From Megascapheus bottae (Eukaryota; Chordata; Mammalia; Rodentia; Geomyidae): DNA of 64,000 bases. The DNA is taken from contig JANJXV010000002.1 of assembly GCA_024803745.1 (NCBI GenBank), positions 38,523,001-38,587,000 on the forward strand. Reading direction: 5' to 3'. Under the pieces are notes generated by a model that ran no database searches, had not been told where the DNA came from, and saw only the letters and a program-made list of their open reading frames with translations. Shown piece by piece: positions 1-10,378 of this stretch. The position numbers and the translations under genes are program-made. The stretch's first letter is position 1. Every line of letters begins with the position of its first letter.

Positions 1-588
1 CTTTTTCATCTTTATTATCTTAATGACAACTTGTTTAAGAGTTTTCATTCTACTATTCTGTAAATAGTGGTGAAACATACCCCATTAATGGCCAGAAACA
101 AAAAGAATGAAGAATTTGGACTTCAGTGTTCAGAGGTGGTTCAGTTAAATGAATCTACAGAGGAATTCTACTATAAAAATCTATCCAATATCAACTGTCT
201 TCAGGGGACACCAAACTTTGTTGTAAGTTCCTCCTAAACAACGCTTCTCCTTATTTTAGTTTTCTCCCAAAGTCACGAGGCCTACTGACCATCTTATCTC
301 TTTTTATAGCTCCATCTCACAGGTCTTTTCACCACAGGTGAATAGGTAGGTAACAGTGGGCTGTTGTTCTAAATATTGTGCTGCAGATGAGAGAGCCCAG
401 TGAATGGCATTTTCAAGATGAAATGAATTGCAAGCCTAGGATAATTAGAAAGAACAAAAAGAAGTATCAGCTAGAAAGAGGTAGGGTAGGATCATGAGAG
501 TGTACAGAAGACTATTCAGGTTTTAGATTTGTCTACTTTTCCAGTCTGTCCCATATTGAATAGTCAAACTAAAATATTTTGAATTTCC

Positions 589-589
<1 letters not shown>
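1..589. other. Unique AT-rich sequence, nothing recognised
   Basis: No repeat family, long open frame or RNA gene is visible here. The sequence is ordinary AT-rich, CpG-poor mammalian DNA. Confidence 0.5.
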
Positions 590-640
<51 letters not shown>

Positions 641-642
641 TC
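590..642. repeat. (CTTT)n microsatellite
   Basis: About thirteen near-perfect CTTT units, a polypyrimidine tract on the plus strand. The antisense frame reads as a Lys/Glu/Arg repeat, which is an artefact of the tract and not a protein. Confidence 0.97.
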
Positions 643-1740
643 CATTTTGATGGTTAGGTTGCCTTCCTTCTCAAAATAGCATACTGGTTCTAATTTCACA
701 AATATTAGGTAGGATTCATCAGTCTGCATTTAAACCAAACATCCAATCTAAGTCAAGTCAACCCTAAAGTTTGATAGTTACCAAAAAGTGGCATTTTATG
801 TCTCCTGTGCATTATATGTGGAGTACCAAGCCACACCTTGAGAACACAATGGACTTAACACTTGCAGAAAAAATAATACATCTATCTGGGGAGTAGATAC
901 TGGCTTACCAACTGCCAGTGACAGGCCCGAGAGTGCTGAACTCCTTCACATCCTTCGTTAAGATTAAACTACTCATGGAAAGAAAGTCCTTTTCTTCTTG
1001 CTGCTCTAGCTGTTAGTCTGCAGTATATTCTGCCTTCTGGAAGCTAAACTTTACAAGTGGATCAGAAACAGAGTGCACTGGGAATGAAGGTGGGATACAA
1101 AAGTACTTTCATAAAGCAGCTCAGGTCTTAAACTGGGAGGTCATTCACTGAGGCAGACACTTTATTTTTATCTCCTCCCTAGAATATTTAGATATGACCT
1201 GTTTGCCTGATAACTTCTCTCCCAATGCTGTCTTGGGCTGTCTTAAAAAGAAAATGCTTATGTAAAGAAGACAAGTGTGGGGAGGCAGACATCAGCTTAA
1301 CAGACCAAGGAGCTCCATAATTCCACCCACTGTTTCTTTACCAGAGCAAACTCCCGAGAGATGCACTTGTAGCGAGATGTCTGCTGCTTTCCAATGCTTC
1401 CCCAGCCCTTTCTGATGCCATGATTTCCTCCTGATAGCTTAATTTTATTTAGATCATAGAAGCACAGTCTGCAAATGTGAAAATACTTAAAGGAAAAGAG
1501 AAACTTTCAAAGCAGCTGTTTAATGTAAGTTGGGTATTTTTTTGAACCCATGAGGAGGAAAAGGAAAACCAAATCTAATACCTTATAAAATAAAAGCTAT
1601 TTGGGCAGGCTAACTTTCTTCTTCCTTCCATAGGTAAAATATTCATGAATTCTGCCACTGTGGTACTCTATGCTAGATGCAATCAAAAACTCTTATGCAA
1701 AGCAAAAATAATGGAGAAATACACTGTTACCTTACAATTC

Positions 1741-1742
<2 letters not shown>
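643..1742. other. Unique sequence, nothing recognised
   Basis: About 1.1 kb of non-repetitive sequence between two microsatellites. I see no convincing exon, RNA gene or mobile element. Confidence 0.4.

Positions 1743-1778
<36 letters not shown>
1743..1778. repeat. (CA)18 microsatellite
   Basis: An uninterrupted dinucleotide tract of 36 bp. It produces a short His/Thr open frame that is not a gene. Confidence 0.98.
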
Positions 1779-1779
<1 letters not shown>

Positions 1780-2372
1780 CCATGAAATCTGCATTGCAAG
1801 ATATTGTCTCTCATTGTAGCAATATTGCTTCAGGAATTTCAAGAGGGAGAGAGCAATGATCTTTACTTTCTGTAAAGCTGTTCATCACAAGATGCCTGGA
1901 GCAGGGAGAGTTGCTGGAAGGGCTAAGACATTTAGGAAGCCCTGGGAGGAAGGAAAAGCATTGCTAATGGGAAAATAATCCTACTCAGGGCCCAATCAAC
2001 CCCAGTGCTCCATATTTAAAACTGGAGAAACAGGGGGTGAACTAGAGAGAAGAGATACCCTTTCAGGAGGCAGAAAAATGACTCCAAAGACATGATTTTT
2101 TCCCCCAAAGATCACTCAGTGTTCTAAAGCTGATGGGAAACATACTCTGCTGAATCCCCAGAGAACATATCCTTTTCCGTACCAAGCCATTTCTACATGC
2201 TTCAATTGGTACACACTTTCCTCTTAGTAGTTTAGAATGTCGGCCATGTTCTCTGAACCATGAATCAGCAACATAAGAATGGATTATGTTTTGCTATGCT
2301 ATCCCAGAAATAAACTGAAGGGGAATGCAAAAAAAAAAAAATAGAAAGAACTGGTATCTTGGTGAGAGCTAA

Positions 2373-2702
2373 AAGTAAGGACCTCCAGGATAAGGAAACA
2401 AAAGCCATATAATGAGTGATTGTTGTCCTTAATGTACTATGTTATCTCTTATCTCTTTTGCTATGCCTTGGTTATCTCATATTGTTACAATATTTCACCT
2501 TGTTATCTGATATAGATTATATGTGCTTAATTGGTTATTTGAAATTGGATAGGGAAGGGGGGGAAACAAGATGAGCAGGGGGAGGGTAGGAGAGAAATGG
2601 GGACCATGTCATGAGAAAGGGTATCAATGTTTGTGAAGTTATGCACCTTCTATGTGGTGAATATAATGTAACCCTTCACAATAAAAAATTTATTAAAAAA
2701 AG
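2373..2702 (+). mobile_element. L1 3' end, 5'-truncated
   Basis: This is the 3' untranslated region of the young L1 family that recurs in the window (compare 21691-22012, 29330-29651, 41165-41456, 47070-47400). It starts near the shared 'ggacctccaggata' motif, runs through 'tgattgttgtccttaatgtac', a G-rich purine block near 2550-2605, and ends in an 'aataaaaaattta' A-rich tail. It lacks ORF1 and ORF2. A possible weak target-site duplication involves 'agaaagaa' near 2343 and 2701, but the flanks are A-rich and this is uncertain. It is a dead copy. Confidence 0.9.
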
Positions 2703-2836
2703 AAAGAAATACTAGGAAGATAGGGAATAAAGTGTCCTGTGGCTGGATGGGGCTGACACCTCTCTTCTTCTTGAAGACTTCAGGTAACCTAGATAAGCTT
2801 TGAAGCAATGGAAGCAAGGCCCAAATGTGTATATAT

Positions 2837-2887
2837 ATTATATATAATATATGTAGATATTATATATCTACATATATTATATATAAT
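2837..2887. repeat. Perfect palindrome, 24-bp arms, 3-bp spacer
   Basis: Bases 2837-2860 are the exact reverse complement of 2864-2887, around a TAT spacer. With one mismatch (2836/2888) the arms extend about six bases further on each side. The arms are mostly AT but contain two G:C pairs each side (2853/2871 and 2856/2868), so this is not simply a TA repeat. It lies in a 110-bp AT-rich tract (about 2826-2935). It could extrude as a cruciform or fold as a hairpin. Confidence 0.9.
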
Positions 2888-2935
2888 TTATATATGTATG
2901 TATGTATAATATATAACATATATATATATATAATT
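2888..2935. repeat. AT-rich (TATG)/(TA)n tract
   Basis: A low-complexity continuation of the palindrome region, with a short TATG run and a TA run ending near 2933. Confidence 0.85.
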
Positions 2936-3461
2936 TGGGGGGAGACCCCTACATGCAAGTTTCACGGACTGCAAATTTGGGGCTCTATCTGTCCCTGCTT
3001 CTGAGATTTCAGTGTTGAAAGCCTCATATCTAGGCAGAGACATGCATTCCACATAAGGGTATGCATTTATGAAACTGAGAATATGAGGAGGCATTTATTT
3101 AAACACTCTCTATAAACAGTGGTGTCAGTGAATGTAGAGCCCAATATTATAACTGGGCATTGTGAAAGAGTATAAAGATCACAGTAAATGAGGATAGTGT
3201 GACCAATTTTGGAAACTTGTAGCAAAACAAAAAAAAATGTCTTCGGATTAGTCACTCTTCACAGAACCATGATCCCTCCATTCTTTTTCAATTACATGTC
3301 AGCATTACATGAAAAGTTAAATTTTATTCCTATACACCAGAAAGCACCTTTAAAATACAGAGAACATGAGGGAAATGCCTTCCCCTTGCATTTTAAAATG
3401 ATCAATAGCATTTCATGTATGTATCCTAGCCAGCCACTATTTTCTATCAATAATTCATGAA

Positions 3462-3610
3462 AGATGGGAAAAGAAGGGAAAAAATGTAGGGAAGGATACA
3501 AGGAAAAAAGGAAGCAAGAAAGGGAAGAAGATGGGGACGAAGAGATAAGGGGGTGGGGGAAGTAAGAAGGAAGAAAGGACAGAAAAGAAGGAAGGAATGG
3601 AAAAACCAGA
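3462..3610. repeat. Polypurine (GGAA-rich) tract
   Basis: About 150 bp almost entirely of A and G on the plus strand, with irregular GGAA/GAAG units. It could adopt triplex-type structure. The antisense frame gives a Phe/Pro/Ser-rich peptide that is not a gene. It lies directly next to the left end of the mitochondrial insertion. Confidence 0.85.
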
Positions 3611-3629
3611 GAAAACAGTTTTCAGAAGA

Positions 3630-4594
3630 AGTGGAGGAGTGGATGAAATATGAGGCTTCATTGATTAGATGTGTGGAGATATGGTAGTAGGGCTAGAACT
3701 AGGATTGATAGAACTGGGGCTACTACACCCCCCAGTTTATTAGGAATGGATCGTAAAATAGCATATGCAAATAGAAAATATCATTCAGGCTTAGTATGTG
3801 GTGGGGTGTTGAGTGGATTAGCTGGTATATAATTATCTGGATCTCCTAGTTTATCTGGGAAGAATAAGACTAGGGTGAAGAATAATATGATGAGTAGAAC
3901 TACTCCTAGGAAGTCTTTGGCTGTGTATATGGATGGAATGGATTTTTATCACAGTCTGAGGGGATTCCTAAGGGATTATTTGATCCTGTCTCATGAAGAA
4001 ATAGAAGATGAACTATGGCTAGAACTGCAATAATGAATGGTAAAATAAAGTGAAACGCGAAGAATCGTGTGAGAGTTGCTTTATCTACTGAAAAACTGCC
4101 TCAGATCCATTCTATGAGATCTTGTCCAATATAAGGGATAGCTGATAAGAGATTTGTAATAACAATAGCACCTTAAAATGATATTTGTCCTCAGGGTAAA
4201 ACGTATCCTACAAATGCTGTTGCTATAGTTAAGAATAGGAGCAAGATGCCAATATTTCATGTTTCCATATAAAGATAAGATCCATAGTAAATTCCACGTC
4301 CAATATGAATATACAAGCAGATGAAAAAGAGGGAAGCTCCATTAGTATCTATATATCGGATCAGTCAGCCATAATTTACATCTCGGCAAATATGTGTTAC
4401 TGACGAAAAAGCTGTAAGAGTATCTGATGTGTAATGTATTGCTAAGAAGAGTCCAGTTGAGATTTGTAGGATTAGGCATATACCTAATAGAGACCCAAAG
4501 TTTTATCAACCTGAAATGTTGGGTGGAGCAGGCAAGTTGATAAAAGCGTGATTGACAATTTTTAATAATGATGTGATTTGCATATAATTGTCAT
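3630..4594 (-). pseudogene. CYTB: Mitochondrial cytochrome b pseudogene (3'-truncated)
   Basis: Cytochrome b is the quinol-binding membrane subunit of respiratory complex III. Reading down from an ATG at 4594, the frame matches the mammalian protein: 'PAPPNISG' near residue 25, a 'CRDVNYGW' segment, 'WNIG', 'GYVLPWGQ', 'EWIWG' and 'LHETGSNNP' can be read in mitochondrial code. Decay is clear. TAA replaces an expected Trp TGA in the W-W-N-F-G motif (near 4510), and again after 'QMSF' (near 4175). A single-base deletion lies close to the start codon and another near 3935. TGA replaces an Arg CGA near 3661. Roughly 965 of about 1,140 bp remain. The true mitochondrial gene sits elsewhere; this copy cannot be translated in the nucleus. 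Confidence 0.95.
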
Positions 4595-4596
4595 TA

Positions 4597-4667
4597 GTTT
4601 CTATAGTTGAATAAAAAAACGATGATTTTTTCATGTCATTAGTCATGGCTTATATCCATGTAGAAAT
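4597..4667 (+). pseudogene. trnE: Mitochondrial tRNA-Glu copy
   Basis: It lies between the CYTB start and the ND6 start, the normal position. The ends 'gtttcta' and 'tagaaat' can pair as a 7-bp acceptor stem with one G-T pair, and the central 'tttttc' loop carries the TTC anticodon. It is part of the NUMT and is not expected to be expressed as a tRNA. Confidence 0.9.
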
Positions 4668-4668
4668 T

Positions 4669-4912
4669 ATGAATTATTTGAATAATTTTCTTTTAATGGC
4701 CATAGTTCTTGGGTTTGTTGTGGTGGCAGCTAAGCCATCACCAATTTATGCGGGGTTTGGGTTAATTATAGTGGAGGTGCTGGGTGTGGAATTGTTTTAT
4801 ATTATGGGTGTTCTTATATGGGACTCATAGTATTTTTAATTTACTTAGGTGGAATACTTGTAGTTTTTGGTTATACAACTGCTTTAGCTACAGAAGAGTA
4901 TCCTGAGGTAAA
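4669..4912 (+). pseudogene. ND6: Mitochondrial ND6 pseudogene (5' part only)
   Basis: ND6 is a membrane subunit of NADH dehydrogenase (complex I). The ATG at 4669 follows tRNA-Glu directly. The frame contains '[11 protein letters not shown]', a hallmark of mammalian ND6. It reaches an in-frame TAG at 4828-4830, but the downstream sequence continues in another frame with '[23 protein letters not shown]', the next conserved segment, so a frameshift has occurred between about 4780 and 4830. The copy ends after the 'EEYPE' region, at roughly one half of the gene. The apparent 65-residue plus-strand open frame here is this remnant. Confidence 0.93.
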
Positions 4913-4915
4913 ATG

Positions 4916-6484
4916 CTTTGTGCTCATCAACTGACATGTTGAATTGAAGTGCCTTTGGACTAATACTTAAAAGACAAGGAAAAAAAGGGGGGTGGGAGGG
5001 AAGTTGAAAGGCCATGGTAGATTCCACAAGAGTTGAACAAATGAACACAAAGTTAGCCTTCACCAAATTGCTGGCATCTTCATTCACACAGAATGTGTGA
5101 CTGGCTTTTTTTCTCTTAACATTACTGGTTTCCTGATTTAAATGACCAAACCACATCAACCTAGCAGGCAGTACACAGCTTTAGGATAGATTCCTCTCTA
5201 AAGGAATCGTCTAAGGTTTTAGATTTGCTTCAATGGATAAACAGTAGCTGATAGCATAAAACTTTTGGTTATCCCATCGATCATCTTCTGCCAACTCTGT
5301 GCAGGGGCTGCTGCCGTGAAAGTCATGTGACTGCGATTCGTCCCACCTTAGCCCTTGAGGTCAATCCCAGATTGACTGAATACCAAAACCTTCATAGTTC
5401 TCTAAAGATACAGAGGCCCTTGGGATGTAGAACAGGGAATAAAGAGATGCATCTAGGAAGGATGAGCTTCCTCAAGGTCAAAATATAAATTTATGTTTCT
5501 TGATCTATGTGCTGTGTTCACAAGGGTTTCAAGGACTCCAAAAATAACTTAAGTCCCTCAAGAGATGACAAAATATTCTACTTAATTTTTTCTACATTCT
5601 CTCTCCTATTTAGATTGTGCCTTGAATGTAGCAAGTTCTCAAACTCCATTTCCAGCATGTTTCTACTCAAAGAAATCTACCTAGCCACTCAATAAGACAT
5701 GGCTAGTTACGTGCTGCAATAATATGGCCCAAAATTCAGTGTCTCTAAAGCTTTGAGGAAGTGGAAAAACTGGTCTCTCTCTGTGAAATGAATTTACCCT
5801 ATTTATAGAGGTAAGGACAGTGCATACATAGGGAGCCATAGGATATCAAAAGGATAGCATGATAACTGTGGCAAGACTTTTATTTTTAAAAACTGTGGTA
5901 AGACTTTAAACTTCAATATGCACAAGAAAATCAAGACAGGAATTACTTTTTAAATCTTGTATGAAGACTTGATGAAAAAAGGCATTTGAACTCAGGAGAT
6001 AGCTGTCAGTGTGGAGAGTATCATAAACGAAAGTATTCTTTCTAGAGAGAGCCACACAGTTGTGGGACATGAATGCTCATCAGTCTGGCTAAGTGAGGCA
6101 TTTCTCTGAATGTCAAGAACAAGATCCCATGAACCTATCAATACTTACCCCAAACCCCATGCTCCCACCCCACTCATTTATGCTCAGAGAGGACCTTCTT
6201 TAGAGCAGATCTTCAAGTTTGGGAAGGAAGAGAGCTTTAGGTCATAGTCATACAAATCACAGCATGCATCTTTGCCATCTTTGGTCTCAAACTTCTTGTT
6301 CTGTGATCCTCTTTGCTTTCTCCCTTTAACTATATTTTCTTAAAAACAAACAAAAAAGAGGATAAAGCTAAAATAAGGACCATCTTTCAGCTGTCTCCCC
6401 CTTCCCTTCACCTTCTCTCCTCTCCCCTTCTCTTCTTCCTCTTGAACTCAGTGCTTGGATGCTGTGTCTGAGCTTTTTTAAAAA
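4916..6484. other. Unique sequence, nothing recognised
   Basis: About 1.6 kb right of the NUMT. I see no repeat family that I can name. Short open frames at 4884-5159 (minus) and 5507-5695 (plus) resemble no known protein. A C/T-rich patch lies at 6395-6445. Confidence 0.4.
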
Positions 6485-6556
6485 ACACTTTTTTAATTTT
6501 ATAGAAAAGGTGATGTGTATAGAGGTTACAGTTCCCTAAGTCAGGTAATGAAGTCT
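6485..6556 (-). mobile_element. Old L1 3' UTR fragment
   Basis: The stretch 'gtgatgtgtatagaggttacagt...taagtcaggtaatga' is similar to the ends of the older L1 copies at 34262-34320 and 58670-58730, in the same orientation. Only about 70 bp remain. Confidence 0.55.
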
Positions 6557-6569
6557 CAGATTTTTTTTA

Positions 6570-6618
6570 ATGTGAAAAGCTAATGTTCTACTATTTGAAC
6601 CACTTCTGGCTTTTGTGT

Positions 6619-6668
<50 letters not shown>

Positions 6669-6784
6669 ATTGGAGATGAGACTCTCCCACTGCACCCGGC
6701 TTTGAACTGTGATCCTCAGATCTCAGCTTCCTAGCTTCCTGAGTAGGTAGGGTTTTAAGCATAAGCCTATATGTGTCAGGCATA
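6570..6784 (-). mobile_element. B1-like dimeric SINE split by a TG tract
   Basis: The right part (6690-6780) carries the reverse complement of a 7SL/B1-like head ('ctgtgatcctcagatctcag', 'cctgagtaggtaggg'). The left part has the 'ctatttgaaccacttctggctttt' block that corresponds to the right-hand (Geo-like) SINE module. A 45-bp TG tract has grown between them. The copy is diverged. Confidence 0.7.
6621..6665. repeat. (TG)22 microsatellite
   Basis: A near-perfect dinucleotide tract inside a SINE. Confidence 0.97.
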
Positions 6785-6959
6785 TATCATCTCCTTTATG
6801 AATAGAGATATTCAACATTTTGCTCCTGTCTTTTAGTCCTTTGGAGAATTCTGGCTCATCGTAAAATGAGTGAGCTCTTTTTTTCCAGAGAGATGGTGAG
6901 TAAATTGGTACGTCTGTGCCTCTCTGGCCCTGCAGGTGTTTAGGTTTGTCTACCAAGTT

Positions 6960-7310
6960 GGCAACATTTCATCAACATTGAGAATGTCTGTTGCAGGAAT
7001 TATTGCCTGTAAATCTCACTCTGAAGCCAGATTGACAGCAATTATAAATCTGTCATACATTCAGCTCCAGAAGCCACCAGGTAAATAGAGACTACATTTC
7101 AATGCCTTTGTTGGCTAAATCTCTTTATCTGTTTCCTCTTATACAAACTTTTGTTAATTTGCAAGGGCAGCATTTGCTCATGTTTTTATTTTGAATGTCT
7201 CATTAACACATTGAAAGCCCCTTGATAACCTCAGGGATAAGTGGGTGATTTAAACAAATTATCTCTATTTCAGAATCATTAATTCAGCTTCATTGTTCAG
7301 GAAATTTCTA
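6960..7310. other. Repeat-free block, possible conserved noncoding element
   Basis: About 350 bp free of visible repeats, with dense motif-like sequence: TGACAG-type (TALE homeodomain) sites near 7032, 'aattataaatctgtcat', ATTA cores and 'cctttgttgg'. This look is common in vertebrate developmental enhancers, but conservation cannot be judged from one sequence. See findings. Confidence 0.3.
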
Positions 7311-7424
7311 AAAACTATTATCTCTGGACAGTGTAGAGTGCTTTATTTCATCTTTGTGAGAAGGGGCTTTTGTGTACTTCTGAGTTTCTGAGTTCTTCAA
7401 TTTCAGTTGCACAATTTGTGTTAT

Positions 7425-7429
7425 CTCTC

Positions 7430-7502
<73 letters not shown>
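7425..7502. repeat. (CT)n/(CTCTGT)n microsatellite
   Basis: A polypyrimidine tract of about 78 bp: CTGTCT units on the left and a pure CT run on the right. Open frames of up to 207 residues through it on both strands are repeat artefacts (Ser-Leu or Arg-Glu runs). Confidence 0.97.
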
Positions 7503-7504
<2 letters not shown>

Positions 7505-9169
7505 TTGTAGAACTCAGCATTCTCCAAAAGATAGATGGTTGGCAGAGGGTTGGAGGCCATACTGTAAGATTCGAATTGTGCTTGAGCTGATTTTCCTCTG
7601 TAAGGAGGAAAAGGAGCAAAAGGGAAGAATTCTTTCCTCTCCCTGCCTGCAGGGTGGGTTCTAATGCTGGTTGCTGCTGCTGATGCAGAACTCAGCTTAA
7701 ATGATATAGGACGTGAGGGGGTGGCAGCAAGTACAAAACAGTGAAATAAATTACCATATAGATCATGTTCTGGTGGGTAAGATAGAAGTGATGTGTGTAA
7801 TGAATCAAAGCTGGAAGCAGTTCTGGTGTGTGGTGATAGTGAGGGAGACAGAGTTCTGGGGCTCAGCTTCAGCTTCAGAGGGCTCGGCATGAGGAATATG
7901 AGAGTAAGCAGAAAGCACTCACTGTAATGTGACAAGGGAGGACATTTGTGAGGGCACAGGAGACCTTTCATTATTGGAGTAAGGATCTGTTATTTTACCA
8001 GCCCGGCACTTGGATTTTTCCTGTGGGGAACTTCACCGCCCCTGCTGTACACAGCCTTGCACACACACACATTCAAAGAAGCAGCTTCTCCTTCCCTGTG
8101 GAGGAGGCACTGAAGGTCATGTGACCCAGGCAGGACCACAGTCTCTCACCCAACTCTACCTTGTGAATGGAGACATAGAATCTTGGAAGCAATCTGTCGC
8201 CGGCCGATTCATCCTGACATCAGTCATATTTCATCTTCAGCAGGCTGTGGAGCTGCCCCTATTGTTTCTGCTAAATCCTGACTCTTCTCTTTCATTTGTT
8301 CCTGGTTCTTTCAAGGGATATAAAGAAGCCCTTAGGCTAGAGAGAAACTTTGTGTTCTGTTTCACTTAGCCAGGGTTTGTTGAAATGTCCAGAATCTTTG
8401 GTCTAAGTGCTTTGATGGTTATAGCTAGCCAACAGACAAGGGGAGATTGCTTCCAGAACAGCAGCTTGAACCCTACTGAGAAACACTTGGAAAAGAGAAA
8501 TGTTTGGCTAGAAAACAAAAGAGGAGAACAGGGTGCTTTCCTGAAAGCTCCTGTAACCAAACGAAGGAAAAGGGAGTCTTCTGTGCCTGTCGCAGGAGCC
8601 TTTGGGGGCTATCATATAGACAAATTTGTAAACTCTTGACTACTTGCTTGTGTGTCACAGAGGGATAATTGTTACTTATCTCAGAAGCCAGAGTTAAGTC
8701 AGATGCCACTGTAAATACTGTCAGGCTTGGTACATTGAAAGTGACAAATTAACCGTTAGTTGTGTTTTTAGCCTCTATTTGAGCTCTTTTTCCATCTCCC
8801 CTCAATGATTTTAATGAGGCTGGCAGATTAAGCAACACATTGAAAAAGAGATCTATTTGTTTGAGGCTTTTTCCATTTCAAGTTGTTGTCCATGGGGATG
8901 ATAATATGGAGTGTCTGGATGCAGGTATGTGTGTCTTCTTTTGGAAACTTCTCATTAGTTTGAAATATTTTGTTGGCAGCAGGAATAAGGAAAGTCATAA
9001 TAAACTCAATGGCTTAAAAACAAGAATAAAACTTGTTATATAAATTTCATGGCCTAGGCTTGACTGGAGAGTGGGTACAAATTATATCCCATTAACATTT
9101 CTTCATTTCATTAACTCCCAAACTCTACTTGCTAATGAACAATTATTTCCCTCTTCTTGTCTTTTCCAG
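7503..9169. other. Unique sequence, nothing firmly recognised
   Basis: The least AT-rich part of the window. Several short open frames (for example 8010-8369 plus and 8385-8639 plus) show no family I know, no repeated domain, and no clear splice-bounded exon structure. An intron or intergenic reading is most likely. The block at about 8700-8900 has enhancer-like composition but is weaker than those listed separately. Confidence 0.4.
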
Positions 9170-9269
9170 AGTCTTCTAAGTGCTCTGCTTCTGGGCCCAC
9201 CATGCTCTTGCCTCCTGTGAGCTCTGCTCCTGCTGTTCAGATCCCTGCTTTACACACTCACTGTGTGTG

Positions 9270-9500
9270 TATCTGCTGGTACTGGTACTTGGATTTGCAC
9301 TCTCAACATTTTTTTTTCTCAAAACTGGCCCTCTCCTGCTTGATCTACACGCCTACCTCTGGCTTTTTGGAATAGTGGAGATAAGAGCATTCAGATTTAT
9401 CTTCTTGGATTGGCTTCAAGCAGATCCTTATCTCTATGATCTTATCTTCAGATCTCATCCTCTGGAGTGGCTAGGATCACAGTGAGGAATCCCAGGTTGT
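9270..9500 (-). mobile_element. Diverged B1-like/Geo-type SINE
   Basis: The reverse complement shows a degraded B1-like head at the right ('ctggagtggctaggatcaca') and the 'ggagataagag' and 'tctggcttttt' segments seen in the other members of this SINE. It is far more diverged than the copies at 10937-11163 and 36083-36505. Confidence 0.55.
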
Positions 9501-9821
9501 TTATCAGTGGAGTGCTGAAGGACATCTGTTGCCTATTATCCACACCACCCTGTGCTGAACTCAACTTTTCCACGACACTCACACTCCAAGACAACTCAGA
9601 TGATGATCATAATTGGCAGTCATTTAATTTAGGTGTCTTCTTTCCCCTGGGTTTTCTAGAACTGAATGTGAGAGAATTGATGGACAGAGGGTATATCCTT
9701 GTTTGCATTATCTTCATGTTCATATCCTCGAATCCTTTTGTCCATATCCTTAATTATCCCTCTTCAAGAAAGCATATAAGTAAGTGTATCATGTTTATAT
9801 ATTCTATATACACATAGTTTG

Positions 9822-9868
9822 TGAGTGTGTGTGTGTGTGTGTGTGCGCGAGCACGTGCGCGCACATAT
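9822..9868. repeat. Alternating purine-pyrimidine (TG)n-(CG)-rich tract
   Basis: A TG repeat runs into 'gcgcgagcacgtgcgcgcac', an almost perfect purine-pyrimidine alternation with seven CpG-type steps in a CpG-poor region. Such sequence favours the Z-DNA form. Confidence 0.9.
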
Positions 9869-10352
9869 TAAGCAGATGCTCAGGAAAATTGAATCATTGG
9901 ATCCATACTCTATATTAAAGTACATCCCATGAGATTCAAATCTGAAACCTGAGGACAGTATGCCACATCTCTTAAAGGAAAGCTAAATCAAGAGCTTTTG
10001 TTTCAATGACTGATGTATTTTGCTACCAATCATGATGTGATGGAAAATCTGTACTATTATCAAACTATTTAAACTATCATCCTTTAAGGAATAAAGCAAG
10101 TATCAATAGAACACTTTGAAAAAGTGTATCTTTTGCAGGTACAGTGTGCTAATGCTAACAAATCATAAACTTCAGGTAGTGACGAGAGTTTAAAAGCAAG
10201 ATTGTCTTACTATCTTATCAGAAATGTTACATTCTTCCAAATAAAGGTAAAGCAGTTGTGTTTGTTCAAATTGTAATTCCAGCTTCATTTATGTAGTTGG
10301 GTACTTATATAAATTTGTTTTTGAAGAAAAAGTCTAAATGTTGACTATTATT

Positions 10353-10365
10353 TTAATATGAATTT
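10353..10365. repeat. Target-site duplication, left copy (ttaatatgaattt)
   Basis: A 13-bp exact match to 11164-11176. The pair encloses the L1/SINE stack. Confidence 0.85.
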
Positions 10366-10378
10366 ATTATTTATTTTT

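Larger units (their letters stand above)
3630..4912. other. NUMT: nuclear copy of mtDNA (CYTB / tRNA-Glu / ND6)
   Basis: A contiguous block of about 1.28 kb carries, in mitochondrial order, CYTB on the minus strand, tRNA-Glu on the plus strand and the start of ND6 on the plus strand. That is the standard mammalian order and polarity for ND6-trnE-CYTB. The ends cut through CYTB (about 150-180 bp of the 3' part missing) and ND6 (only the first about 245 bp). TGA codons stand at tryptophan positions, as in vertebrate mitochondrial code, so the source was mtDNA and not a nuclear gene. Stops and frameshifts show it has decayed in the nucleus. No target-site duplication is seen, as expected for end-joining capture. 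The exact borders are uncertain by about 20 bp. Confidence 0.95.

Noticed and set aside
4633..4830. Small membrane protein gene on the plus strand
   Set aside because: The frame is the mitochondrial ND6 start (plus tRNA-Glu sequence) in a NUMT, broken by a frameshift.
5507..5695. Possible short secreted or membrane peptide
   Set aside because: 62 residues, no signal beyond chance hydrophobic residues, no repeat or family support.
7348..7971. 207-residue minus-strand open frame
   Set aside because: Its C-terminal part is the (CT)n tract read as Arg-Glu repeats. The rest is Ser/Leu/Pro-rich with no known family, and no splice or promoter support exists.
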